This document shows, in pieces, positions 35,429-44,126 of a stretch of 64,000 nt of DNA (the first letter of the stretch is position 1; every line of letters begins with the position of its first letter). The translations under genes and the position numbers were made by a program. Origin of the DNA: DASUPK01 sp963747425 (GTDB lineage Bacteria; Actinomycetota; Thermoleophilia; Solirubrobacterales; 70-9); assembly GCA_963747425.1 (NCBI GenBank), contig CAVVFJ010000014.1, forward strand, positions 124,001 through 188,000, given 5' to 3'. The notes under the pieces are model-generated. The model saw only the letters and a list, made by a program, of their open reading frames with translations, made no database searches and was not told the origin of the DNA.

Positions 35429-36462
35429 TAGTCCATCGCCAGGGGGCCCTTGACGTCCGCGTTCAGGAACTGGCGGATGAACTCGTTCTTCGAGTTGAAG
35501 AGCTCCTCCGCGGGACCGGACTCGACGATCTTGCCCTTCCAGAGAACGGCGAGGAACTCGGCGATCCGGCGGGCGGTCGCGAGGTCGTGGCTGATCACCA
35601 GGTAGCAGCCGCCGTTCTCCTCGTGGACCTCGCGGATCAGCTCGCAGAGGAGGGCGGTGCGGACCGGGTCGAGGCCCGAGTCGGGCTCGTCGAACATGAC
35701 GATGGCCGGGTCCAGCACCAGCGCCCGGGCGAATCCGGCGCGCTTGCGCATCCCGCCCGAGAGCTCGTTCGGCATCTTGTACATCGCCTCGGCGAGCCCG
35801 ACCTCGCGGAGTCGCCGCGTGACGATCTCCTCGATCTCCTCCTCGCTCTTGTCGGTGTGCTGGCGGAGCGGGAAGCAGGTGTTGTCATAGACGTTCATCG
35901 AGCCGAACAGCGCGCCGTCCTGGAAGAGCAGGCCGAACTTCTTGCGGACCTCGAAGAGCTCGTCGTCCGTCATGTTCGGGATCGACTCGCCATGAACGAG
36001 GACGTCGCCCGAGTCCGGATAGAGCAGCCCGACGATGTGCTTGATCAGGACGCTCTTGCCCGTGCCGGACGGGCCGAGCACCATCGAGATCATGTTGTCG
36101 GGAAGGCCGAGATTGCAGCCGTTCAGGATCCGGGTGCGGCCGAATTGCTTGACGAGATCGATGATCTCGATCGCGTCCTCCCCGCCGTGGTCCTGCGTCG
36201 TGCCGGTGTGCCACTTGTACGGATCGGGATCGTCCGCATCGACGCCGGGAATGATGTAGTCGCGTCGGGAGAAGTCCTCCTCGCCGAGGCCCTGCGCGGC
36301 GAGCGGATCGCCCTCGTCGACCGCCTCGGCCTCCGGTGCCTTGGCACGTGCGGGCGCCCGGCGCCGGGTCGTGGTGCGCTTGGTGGTCGAGCGGCTCGAG
36401 CTCGAGCGGGTGCTCGTGCTCTTGCTCTTGCCTCGCGGGGTGCTCTTCTTGCTCTCAGCCAC
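35428..36462 (-). CDS. Mla/Mce-type lipid ABC transporter ATP-binding protein (MlaF/Mkl)
   Basis: A 344-residue ATPase. Walker A (LGPSGTGKSVLIKHIVGL), the Q-loop GLLFQDGALFGSMNVYDN typical of MlaF/Mkl, signature NELSGGMRKRAGFARAL, Walker B IVMFDEPDSGLDP and H-loop SHDLATARRI are all present. The first 95 residues are an unusual Ser/Thr/Lys/Arg-rich, then acidic, disordered extension. GTG at 36462 has AAGGAGG upstream. It follows two MlaE-like permeases, forming a core that moves lipids or sterols between membrane leaflets, but no Mce substrate-binding gene is in the window. Confidence 0.9.
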   Translation of the reverse strand: MAESKKSTPRGKSKSTSTRSSSSRSTTKRTTTRRRAPARAKAPEAEAVDEGDPLAAQGLGEEDFSRRDYIIPGVDADDPDPYKWHTGTTQDHGGEDAIEIIDLVKQFGRTRILNGCNLGLPDNMISMVLGPSGTGKSVLIKHIVGLLYPDSGDVLVHGESIPNMTDDELFEVRKKFGLLFQDGALFGSMNVYDNTCFPLRQHTDKSEEEIEEIVTRRLREVGLAEAMYKMPNELSGGMRKRAGFARALVLDPAIVMFDEPDSGLDPVRTALLCELIREVHEENGGCYLVISHDLATARRIAEFLAVLWKGKIVESGPAEELFNSKNEFIRQFLNADVKGPLAMD

Positions 36463-36511
36463 CGATTACGCCTCCTTCAGAGTTCACGAAAAGTGTAGGT
36501 ACGGGCTCGAG

Positions 36512-37312
36512 TCAACCGCCGATTGGCGCCCTCGGGTTAGCCCCCCAGAAGACCAGGGTTCCCATCATCCCGATGAGGTGGACGAGCACGATGTTGAGCA
36601 CCATCGACTTCGCGGTCGCGGTACCGACGCCCACCGGTCCGCCGGATGCCGTGTAGCCGTAGTAGCAGCCGACGAGCACGATGGCGGTCGCCATCACCAT
36701 GCCCTTGATCAGGCTGAATAAGAGGTCGGGAGGGTTCTGGAACATCCAGAAGATCAGGAAGTAGCCACCCGAAGAGACGTCGCCGATCTGCTCCACGACC
36801 GCGAGCCAGCTGGCGAAGTAGCCGATCCCGACGGCGGCCAGATACATGAAGGGGATGGCGATCCAGGCGGCGAGGAGCCGAGTAGCCCCGAGGAAGGTCA
36901 CCGGCGGCACTCCCATGACCTCCAGTGCGTCGATCTCGTCGGAGATCCTCATCGCGCCGAGCTCGGCGACGATTCCGGTGCCGACCTTGGCCGCGAGCAT
37001 GTACCCGAAGGCGTATGGAATCACCTCACGCAGGTCGCACCAGGCGGCGAACACGCCGGCGTAAGCGGGCGCACCAACCGAGCGGTTGAAGTAGGCGCCC
37101 TCGATCCCGCACTGGAGGCCCAGGATGAAGACGAGCCCCCAGATCACGATCGTCGAGCCGAGGATCAGGATGCCGGTCTGGCGGAGGGCCTCCCCGAAGA
37201 ACTGGAAGACGCGGCCCGTGTAGACCAGGCCGGCGACGCGGGCGCAGAAGCCGAAGATCTCGCCGATCGAGTTGAGCCAGCCACGCGGGACCGCCAGCCA
37301 GCCTGCGTTCAC
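36512..37312 (-). CDS. MlaE/YrbE-family ABC permease (second copy)
   Basis: A 266-residue permease with the family features EVIPYAFGYMLAAKVGTGIVAELGAMRISDEIDALEVMGVPPVTFLGATRLLA (coupling region) and GYYGYTASGGPVGVGTATAKSMV near the C-terminus. About five or six helices. GTG at 37312 overlaps the stop of the upstream MlaE copy by four bases. As in actinobacterial mce operons, the two permeases are adjacent paralogues (YrbE A/B-like). Confidence 0.9.
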   Translation of the reverse strand: MNAGWLAVPRGWLNSIGEIFGFCARVAGLVYTGRVFQFFGEALRQTGILILGSTIVIWGLVFILGLQCGIEGAYFNRSVGAPAYAGVFAAWCDLREVIPYAFGYMLAAKVGTGIVAELGAMRISDEIDALEVMGVPPVTFLGATRLLAAWIAIPFMYLAAVGIGYFASWLAVVEQIGDVSSGGYFLIFWMFQNPPDLLFSLIKGMVMATAIVLVGCYYGYTASGGPVGVGTATAKSMVLNIVLVHLIGMMGTLVFWGANPRAPIGG

Positions 37313-38115
37313 TTGATCACCTGAAGCTCGGGGTGCGTCGCGAGCAGCGTTTGGGTGAAGACGTAGTTGAACGCGAAGACGCCCATGAAGGCGATCACGA
37401 CACCCTCATTGACGGCTCGACCCACCCCCTCGGCGCCTCCGGACGCAGTCATCCCCTTGTAGGAGCAGACGATCGCGATGATCGCCCCGAACATCGTGCA
37501 CTTCAGCACCGATCCCCAGAGGTCGGTGACCGAGGCGTTGTTGAAGAGCGTCGCGAAGAACCCGCCTAACGGCTCGTTGTAGAGCAGCTCCGCGCCGAGC
37601 CCTCCGACGATGCCGAAGATCAGCGCGTAGATGTCCAGCAGGCCGGTGATCAGCATCAGCGCCAGGAAGCGCGGGACGACCAGGTTCTTGATCGGATCGA
37701 CGCCGAGCACCTGGAGCGCGTCCAGCTCCTCGCGGATCTTTCGGGCACCGAGGTCCGCGGTGATCGCCGTGCCGGCGACCCCGGCGACGACCACGGCGGT
37801 GACGGAGGGTGCGAACTCGCGGATCGAGGCGAGCACGAAGAACCCGCCGAGGCGGTCGAGGGCGCCGAACAGCGAGAGGAAGTTCGCGGCCTGCAGGCCG
37901 GGCGCCCCGAAGCCGAAGGCGAGCGTCGAGATCATCATCGGGAACCAGCAGAGCTGGAGGGCGAAGAGGAACTGCCCGATGAACTCACCCCCGTAGGGAT
38001 ACGGCGGGCGGATCGCGGAGACAACCGTCTTCGCGGTCAGGATCATCATGTCGCCGACCTGCTCGAATAGAGACTTGGCCGGGAGGAATGCTCTATCGGC
38101 TACGGCTCTGACCAT
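37309..38115 (-). CDS. MlaE/YrbE-family ABC permease (first copy)
   Basis: A 268-residue paralogue of the next gene, with GVAGTAITADLGARKIREELDALQVLGVDPIKNLVVPRFLAL and CSYKGMTASGGAEGVGRAVNEGVV. ATG at 38115 is preceded by CGGAGGAGAG. It begins the minus-strand operon MlaE-MlaE-MlaF, followed after a gap by the MMPL exporter. It is divergent from the lipoprotein gene at 38.3 kb. Confidence 0.9.
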   Translation of the reverse strand: MVRAVADRAFLPAKSLFEQVGDMMILTAKTVVSAIRPPYPYGGEFIGQFLFALQLCWFPMMISTLAFGFGAPGLQAANFLSLFGALDRLGGFFVLASIREFAPSVTAVVVAGVAGTAITADLGARKIREELDALQVLGVDPIKNLVVPRFLALMLITGLLDIYALIFGIVGGLGAELLYNEPLGGFFATLFNNASVTDLWGSVLKCTMFGAIIAIVCSYKGMTASGGAEGVGRAVNEGVVIAFMGVFAFNYVFTQTLLATHPELQVIK

Positions 38116-38301
38116 TTAGCTCTCCTCCGGAGCCGTTCCCCCATGATGGGCGCAGCCCCGCGTGCCGCTCTCACGACACGCCAGGAAGGTTATGTGATGG
38201 AGGCACCGTTCGCCACCCACAACCGCTCGCCGTAACCGGAGGCCAAGAAATCCCCGGAACTCGCGATACCGAGCCGGATTGCCGGGGGTAGGGTGCGTGG
38301 T

Positions 38302-39087
38302 ATGTTGCCCGCGCCTTTGGAGGAGAGCGCCTCGACAGCCCGCGCTCTGAAGGCCCGCAAACGGCTGGGGGTTGGGTTTCTCGGAGTACTCCTGGCGGCG
38401 GGAATCGCGTCTTGCGGCGGCACCAGGCAGGACGCCAACGAGCCCTCCGGCGACTTCCCGGTTCAGATCGTGAGCGCGGACTTCCCGAGCCGGCAGCAGC
38501 TCGCCCAGAACACCAACCTCACCCTGGCGGTTGCGAACTCCGGCGATCAGACGATCCCCGACCTGTCGGTCACGATCTTCACGACCTCCAACGCGAGCAC
38601 GAGCGAGACCGGCGCATCGACCACCGGCACTCAAAGCACGAGCGCCGCGCAGGAGCTGCCCACGGTCCAGGGCTCGTTCTCCGTGCGGTCGGAGCAGGAG
38701 GGGCTGGCGATCCCGTTCCGCCCGGTCTGGATCCTGGAGTCCGGCTACCCCAAGCTGGAGGGCCAGACCGCCTCCGCGGGAGCCGAGGCCGCCCAGACCG
38801 ACACCTACGCGTTCGGTGCGCTCGCCCCCCACGCTACGAAGCGGATCGTCTGGAACGTGACCCCTGTCCAGGGCGGGACCTACACCGTCCACTATCGAGT
38901 CGCCGCCGGCCTCGAGGGCAAGGCCAAGGCTGTCACCGCCGACGGCTCCGTGCCGGAGGGCGAGTTCGTGGTGCGGATCGCCACCGCGCCGCCCCAGACC
39001 CGGGTGGACAGCTCGGGCAAGGTCGTGCCGATCTCGCCGGAAGCGTCATCGGCCAGGCCGGAAACCAGGAGCAGAAGTCGGAGCTAG
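38302..39087 (+). CDS. Exported lipoprotein of unknown function
   Basis: The signal sequence has basic residues, a hydrophobic stretch and the lipobox LAAGIASCGG. Mature residues 40-230 look like immunoglobulin-type beta sandwich (TNLTLAVANSGDQTIPDLSVTIFT), comparable to CARDB-like domains. A Ser/Thr-rich insert lies near 100-125. ATG at 38302 is chosen; GTG at 38293 would add three residues. It precedes the first sugar dehydrogenase by 25 bases and may be cotranscribed. Confidence 0.65.
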   Translation: MLPAPLEESASTARALKARKRLGVGFLGVLLAAGIASCGGTRQDANEPSGDFPVQIVSADFPSRQQLAQNTNLTLAVANSGDQTIPDLSVTIFTTSNASTSETGASTTGTQSTSAAQELPTVQGSFSVRSEQEGLAIPFRPVWILESGYPKLEGQTASAGAEAAQTDTYAFGALAPHATKRIVWNVTPVQGGTYTVHYRVAAGLEGKAKAVTADGSVPEGEFVVRIATAPPQTRVDSSGKVVPISPEASSARPETRSRSRS

Positions 39088-39112
39088 AGAACGGACAGTA
39101 GCGGCGCTGGCG

Positions 39113-40228
39113 GTGGAAGCCGCCCTGCTCGCCGGGTGCGGCGGCGGATCGCCCACGTCCACATCGGTGACGACTACGGCGGCGGGGGTGGCTCTCGAGA
39201 AGATCGGCGACTTCGATCAGCCCGACTACGTCACCCAGCCGCCAGGCAGCGAGGACCTCTACGTCGTCGAGCAGAGGGGGACCGTACGCATCGTCCGGGA
39301 CGGGCGGGTCCTCTCGAAACCCGCACTCGACATCAGCGACGAGGTCACCGCGGAGGGCGAGCAGGGACTCCTCTCGATCGCCTTCCCTCCGGACTTCCGG
39401 AGCTCGCGGCTGGTCTACGCGTACTACACGGGCACCGATCAGGACCAGCATGTCGTCCGCTTCACGGTCGCTGAGGATGGCTCGTTCCGGGCGGACAGCG
39501 AGCGGGAGATCCTGCACATGGACGACTTCGCGTCCAACCACAACGGTGGCCTGCTGCTGTTCGGCCCCGATGGGTACCTCTACATCGGCACGGGAGACGG
39601 CGGCGTGGCGGACGACCCGGAGCGCAACGGCCAGGACCTCGGCTCGCTGCTGGGCAAGTTGCTTCGGATCGACCCGGGCGGGGGTGATCCATATGCGATC
39701 CCGCCGGACAACCCGTTCGTCGACCGTGCGGGGGCCAGGCCCGAGGTCTACTCGTACGGGCTTCGCAACCCGTGGCGTTTCAGCTTCGACGCCGCGACCG
39801 GCGCCCTCTCGATCGGGGACGTCGGACAGAACAGCGTGGAGGAGATCGACTACACGCCGATGGGCGAGGCGAATGGGGCCAACTTCGGCTGGTCCGCCTT
39901 CGAGGGGAACGACCGCTTCAACAGCGACCAGACCGCGCCGGACGCGGTGCCGCCGGTCTTGACCTACGGGCACGACGACGGCTGCTCGGTCACAGGCGGG
40001 TTCGTGGTCCGCGATCGCTCGCTGCCCGCCTTGCTCGGGCGCTACGTCTACGGCGACTACTGCGCCGGCGAGCTGCGCAGTCTCGAGCCGGCGGTCCCGC
40101 ACGCCCGTCACGACCGCTCGCTCGACCTGAACGTTCCGTCCCTTTCGTCCTTCGGCCAGGACAACGACGGGCATGTCTATGCGGTCTCGCTGGACGGTGC
40201 CGTCTATCGCCTCGTCACGGCGGGGTGA
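39113..40228 (+). CDS. PQQ-dependent sugar (sorbosone/aldose) dehydrogenase, copy 1
   Basis: A six-bladed beta-propeller quinoprotein that oxidises sugars in the cell envelope. Family marks are EQRGTVRIVRDGRV, EGEQGLLSIAFPPDF, FASNHNGGLLLFGPDGYLYIGTGDGG (catalytic His in NHNGG), SYGLRNPWRFSFDAATG and IGDVGQNSVEEID. GTG at 39113 gives a very short N-terminus leading straight to a lipobox (LLAGCGGG); no better start lies upstream, so the true start may be missed or altered. First of three tandem copies. Confidence 0.85.
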   Translation: MEAALLAGCGGGSPTSTSVTTTAAGVALEKIGDFDQPDYVTQPPGSEDLYVVEQRGTVRIVRDGRVLSKPALDISDEVTAEGEQGLLSIAFPPDFRSSRLVYAYYTGTDQDQHVVRFTVAEDGSFRADSEREILHMDDFASNHNGGLLLFGPDGYLYIGTGDGGVADDPERNGQDLGSLLGKLLRIDPGGGDPYAIPPDNPFVDRAGARPEVYSYGLRNPWRFSFDAATGALSIGDVGQNSVEEIDYTPMGEANGANFGWSAFEGNDRFNSDQTAPDAVPPVLTYGHDDGCSVTGGFVVRDRSLPALLGRYVYGDYCAGELRSLEPAVPHARHDRSLDLNVPSLSSFGQDNDGHVYAVSLDGAVYRLVTAG

Positions 40229-40271
40229 TGGCAGGCGCATCGAGGGCTCGAACGCGGTGTTCCCTACAGGA

Positions 40272-41381
40272 ATGAGGACCGCCCGACTCGCGACGCGTCT
40301 GTCTCTGGCGCTCTGTCTTCTCGCCGCCGTCGCGACGGCAGCGGCGCCCGCGGCCGATGGGAAGCCGCGAGTCAAGCTGAAGCGGATCGGTCGCTTCCAC
40401 AGCCCGACCTACGTCACCGCGGCGCCGGGCGTGCGCGGAGTCTTCGTGGTCGAGCAGGGAGGCCGCATCCGCCTGGTCCGGGGGAAGCACCGAAGGAAGT
40501 TCCTCAGCATCGCCTCGCTCGTCAGCTCCGGCGGTGAGCGTGGCCTGCTCTCGGTGGCCTTCCCCCCGGACTACGCCTCATCGCGGTTGCTCTACGTCTA
40601 CTTCACCAACCGTTCCGGCGACATCGAGATCGCCGAGCTCCACGCGGACCCGGGCGGGCTGCACGCTTCGGCGAGCACCCTGCGCCAGCTGCTCGTCGTC
40701 CCTCATCCAAACCACTCGAATCACAACGGCGGCCAGCTTCAGTTCGGGCCGGACGGCTTTCTCTACGCGGGAACCGGGGACGGCGGCGGCGCGGGCGACC
40801 AGCCCGACAACGCGCAGAACCCCAATTCGCGCCTCGGCAAGCTGTTGCGCATCAATCCATCGTCCGGCGCCGTGGGCATCTACTCCCTGGGCCTCCGCAA
40901 CCCCTACCGATTCTCGTTCGACCTGCTCCGCAATCCGGCTCAGCCACGCATCGTGATCGGGGACGTCGGCCAGGACCGCTTCGAGGAGATCGACTACGTG
41001 CCCCTGGCGGCTGCCGCCGGCGCCAACTTCGGCTGGAACGACTTCGAGGGCTTCGCTCCCTTTGCGGGGGCCCATCCCCCGACCGCCGCCGGAACCATCA
41101 GGCCGATCAAGACGTACGGCATCTCCGGCGCGGCCTGCGCGATCATCGGCGGCTACGTGGTGCGCGATGCGCGGCTGCGCTCCCTCTTCCACCGCTATGT
41201 CTATGGCGACTTCTGCACCGGCAAGGTCCGCTCGCTGATCCCCGCCCTGGGCGGTGCGCGCAAGGACCGGAGCACCGGGGTGCGGGTGCGGGATCTGAGC
41301 TCCTTCGGCGAGACCGCCGACGGCTCGCTGTACGCCGCCTCGCTGGACGGACCGGTCTACAGGTTCGTCCGCCGACGCTGA
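40272..41381 (+). CDS. PQQ-dependent sugar dehydrogenase, copy 2
   Basis: A 369-residue protein with a Sec-type signal (LATRLSLALCLLAAVATAAAPA) and no lipobox. It has HSNHNGGQLQFGPDGFLYAGTGDGGGAGD, YSLGLRNPYRFSFDLL and VIGDVGQDRFEEIDYVPL. It is clearly paralogous to the preceding and following genes. The start is ATG at 40272, 44 bases after copy 1. It would be secreted or periplasmic-like. PQQ biosynthesis genes are not in the window. Confidence 0.87.
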   Translation: MRTARLATRLSLALCLLAAVATAAAPAADGKPRVKLKRIGRFHSPTYVTAAPGVRGVFVVEQGGRIRLVRGKHRRKFLSIASLVSSGGERGLLSVAFPPDYASSRLLYVYFTNRSGDIEIAELHADPGGLHASASTLRQLLVVPHPNHSNHNGGQLQFGPDGFLYAGTGDGGGAGDQPDNAQNPNSRLGKLLRINPSSGAVGIYSLGLRNPYRFSFDLLRNPAQPRIVIGDVGQDRFEEIDYVPLAAAAGANFGWNDFEGFAPFAGAHPPTAAGTIRPIKTYGISGAACAIIGGYVVRDARLRSLFHRYVYGDFCTGKVRSLIPALGGARKDRSTGVRVRDLSSFGETADGSLYAASLDGPVYRFVRRR

Positions 41382-41442
41382 CCGCGGCGGCCGCGGGGCG
41401 GGCCGCTACTAAGGTGGGCTCCGCCTCGCTCACGACCCTGCC

Positions 41443-42675
41443 ATGCGTATCGCCCTCAACCGCCGCCGGACCGAGACCTTCGTCGCTGCGCTCGTTGCGA
41501 TCGCCGCGGCGATCGTCGGCCTGACCAACCGCGAGCAGGAGACGGTGGGTGCCAAGTTCGTCGCCCTCGAGCGGATCGCGCGGCTCAAGAACCCCGTCTA
41601 CCTGACCCAGCCACCCGGTCCCGGATCGCAGCTCTACGTCGTCCAGAAGGGAGGCGCCGTCAGGGTGATCTCCGACGACCGCCTCCTGCGGCGGCCGTTC
41701 CTCGATATCCGCGGGCTGGTCAAGGCGCACGGGGTCAGGGGCGAGCCGGGCATGGCATCCGTTGCGTTCCCACCCGACTATGGCCGGACAGGACTGTTCT
41801 ACGTCGCCTACACCGACCACCGGGACGCGCTGGTCGTCGCCCGGTACAGGCGCAGCGCCGGGAATCCGCTGGTCGCGGATCCCGGCTCCGGCCTCGCGGT
41901 CCTGCGGATCCCGGAGCCCACCGCGGCGCATCATGGGGGGACGCTCGTCTTCGGGCCCAACGGGCATCTCTTCATCGGCACCGGGGACGGCGGGCCCGCC
42001 GGGGATCCGAACAACACGGCGCAGGACCCCGGCTCGCTGCTCGGCAAGGTCCTGCGGATCGATCCCACCCCGTCGGGATACGCGATCCCCGCCGACAACC
42101 CGTTCGTCGGCCGGCCGGGCCGCGACGAGATCTGGGCCTACGGGCTTCGGAACCCGAGGGCGATCTCGTTCGACCGCACTCTGGGGACGATCGCCATCAG
42201 CGACGTGGGGAACGAGCGCTACGAGGAGGTCGACCTCGTGCCGGTTGCGAAGTCGCGGGGCGCGAACTTCGGCTGGTCGGCCTACGAGGCATTCGCTCCC
42301 TTCAGGGGCGGCGTCCCCCGGCGCGAGACCGTGCTGCCGGCGATCGCCTACCGCCACGGCCCGGGATGCGCCGTCGCCGGCGGCTACATCGTCCGCGACT
42401 CGCACCTGGCGCGGATCCGCGGCAGGGAGATCTTCGGGGACTACGTGTTCGGCGACTACTGCACCGGCAGGCTCTATGGGTTCCGGCCCAGGGCCGGGCG
42501 GCGCGCCGGCAAGCAGAGAAGCTTCAGGTTCGAGGCCAGATTCCTGACCTCGATCGGGGAGGACAACGACGGGCACATCTACGTGATCACGGAGCGAGGG
42601 CCGACCCGGAAGGGGAAGCCGAGCCTTGGGGCGGTCTACCGGCTCGTCCCCCACCGCAAGCAGGTTCCGGGCTAG
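41443..42675 (+). CDS. PQQ-dependent sugar dehydrogenase, copy 3
   Basis: A 410-residue paralogue with an N-terminal membrane-spanning or uncleaved signal segment (FVAALVAIAAAIVGLT). The catalytic-His loop is TAAHHGGTLVFGPNGHLFIGTGDGG, differing from NHNGG in copies 1 and 2 (Asn to His and Asn lost), so activity or cofactor use may differ. YGLRNPRAISFDRTLG and SDVGNERYEEVDL are retained. It converges on a PQQ-propeller lipoprotein gene with five bases between stops. Confidence 0.87.
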   Translation: MRIALNRRRTETFVAALVAIAAAIVGLTNREQETVGAKFVALERIARLKNPVYLTQPPGPGSQLYVVQKGGAVRVISDDRLLRRPFLDIRGLVKAHGVRGEPGMASVAFPPDYGRTGLFYVAYTDHRDALVVARYRRSAGNPLVADPGSGLAVLRIPEPTAAHHGGTLVFGPNGHLFIGTGDGGPAGDPNNTAQDPGSLLGKVLRIDPTPSGYAIPADNPFVGRPGRDEIWAYGLRNPRAISFDRTLGTIAISDVGNERYEEVDLVPVAKSRGANFGWSAYEAFAPFRGGVPRRETVLPAIAYRHGPGCAVAGGYIVRDSHLARIRGREIFGDYVFGDYCTGRLYGFRPRAGRRAGKQRSFRFEARFLTSIGEDNDGHIYVITERGPTRKGKPSLGAVYRLVPHRKQVPG

Positions 42676-42680
42676 CTGAT

Positions 42681-44081
42681 CTAAACCCCGGCGAAGGCGA
42701 CCACCTGGGTGTCAGCCGGAGCGAACAGACGCCCGCCACCGGCCGCGGGCGTCGGGAAGTGCGTTACCGAGCCGAGATCGGCGCTGGCCACGGGGGCGCC
42801 GGTGTCGGGGGCATAGCCGTGCAGGACGCCATCGGTGTCGATGCTCCAGACGACGCCGCCGGCGACGATCGGCGGGCCCGAGGAGCTGGCGTGCCAGGCG
42901 ACGCCGAAGGAGTTGCCGGCCACCGGAAGCGCGTACAGCCCACTTTCGCAGGGCACGTAGACGACGGGCGCCCGGTACGCGAGCCCGCCGTAGGCGCCGC
43001 TGCTGCAGACCTGCTGAGCGAACAGCTCGCCTCCGGTCCCCCCGAGATGGTTCGTGGAGAGGATCAGCCCGAGTCCCTCCTTGCCGATCACGAACATGCG
43101 GCCGCCTCCGAGCAGGGTCGGTCCGACGGAGCCGAGGTCCGTGTCGTGCTGGTTGAGCTCGGCCGAGTTGGAGGCGCGGTAGAAGTCGGTCTGCTTGAGC
43201 TTCGGCGACAGCCGGATCACGCTGTTGCCGAAGTCGAACCCCGAAAAAGCGTCCCCGTTGCCCGTGGCGACGAAGAGGTTGCCCGCGCGGTCGACGGCCG
43301 CCCCAGAGGGCGCCCAGATGGCTCCCTCGCGATGGACCCCGACCGTGAACTCGCGCCGCTTCGGCTTACGCTCGGTCTTCACCGAGACGACCCGGCCCTT
43401 GTAGTCGCCGCAGTCCCCGGCCAATCCTCCGAAGGGAACGTAGACGCGCCCGTGGGAGACGGACAGCGCCGAGCGCTGCTGATGGACGCGCGGGTCGGAC
43501 CCGGTCGCGTCGACGTTGCGCTTCAGGCGAACCTTCCCACCGTGCAGACGGAGGCCGAAGAGCACGTGGCGGTACCCGCTCAGGAAGGCGACGGCGTAGA
43601 TGGTGTCGCCCGAGATCGCGGGCGTGCTCGTGATCCCGGTGACCGGCTCGATGTTCCCGCAGGGCAGGGTCGAGGCGTCCACGGGCGGACCGAGATGGCG
43701 CTTCCAGGCGATCTTGCCGTTGCCGGCGTTGAGCGCGTAGACGGTGTTGTTCTCCGTCGCGACGTAGACGCGCTTGCCGACCGCCAGGGGCTCGGCGTAG
43801 ACCTGGCCGTCGAACTGCCGCGTCCAGGTGCGGTGGAATCCTCGGACGGGCGGCGAGGTCGTGTCGACCGCCGTGCGAGCGAGATTCGCATGGTAGGTCG
43901 GCCAGTTCGCGAGGTGCTTGCGCTTCTTCTTCTTCTTCTTCGCCGCGGTCGCCTGCCCGGTGCCGCCGCCCGGTGTCACGGTCGCGCTGGAGGAGTCCGG
44001 CTTCGCGCCCGAGCCGCACCCGATCGCGACGATCAGTGCCGCCGTCATCACGACCACCGCTGCTGCCCGCGTCCGGATCAT
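42681..44081 (-). CDS. PQQ-like beta-propeller lipoprotein
   Basis: A 466-residue exported protein. The signal leads to AIGCGSG, a lipobox-like site. A striking linker KKKKKKRK lies near residues 50-57. The rest is an outer-membrane-assembly/quinoprotein-like propeller with repeated strands such as GKRVYVATENNTVYALNAGNGKIAWKR and GGLAYRAPVVYVPCESGLYAL. ATG at 44081 is chosen over TTG at 44090. It may bind PQQ or act as a scaffold; no catalytic residues are evident. Confidence 0.8.
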   Translation of the reverse strand: MIRTRAAAVVVMTAALIVAIGCGSGAKPDSSSATVTPGGGTGQATAAKKKKKKRKHLANWPTYHANLARTAVDTTSPPVRGFHRTWTRQFDGQVYAEPLAVGKRVYVATENNTVYALNAGNGKIAWKRHLGPPVDASTLPCGNIEPVTGITSTPAISGDTIYAVAFLSGYRHVLFGLRLHGGKVRLKRNVDATGSDPRVHQQRSALSVSHGRVYVPFGGLAGDCGDYKGRVVSVKTERKPKRREFTVGVHREGAIWAPSGAAVDRAGNLFVATGNGDAFSGFDFGNSVIRLSPKLKQTDFYRASNSAELNQHDTDLGSVGPTLLGGGRMFVIGKEGLGLILSTNHLGGTGGELFAQQVCSSGAYGGLAYRAPVVYVPCESGLYALPVAGNSFGVAWHASSSGPPIVAGGVVWSIDTDGVLHGYAPDTGAPVASADLGSVTHFPTPAAGGGRLFAPADTQVVAFAGV

Positions 44082-44126
44082 CCAAGCCAAGTCTAGATAC
44101 GGGCGTACGGCGCCCGCCGGATTGAC

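Noticed and set aside
43922..43945. Run of CTTCTT repeats on the plus strand
   Set aside because: It is the codon run for the poly-Lys linker of the PQQ-propeller lipoprotein on the minus strand and not an independent microsatellite.
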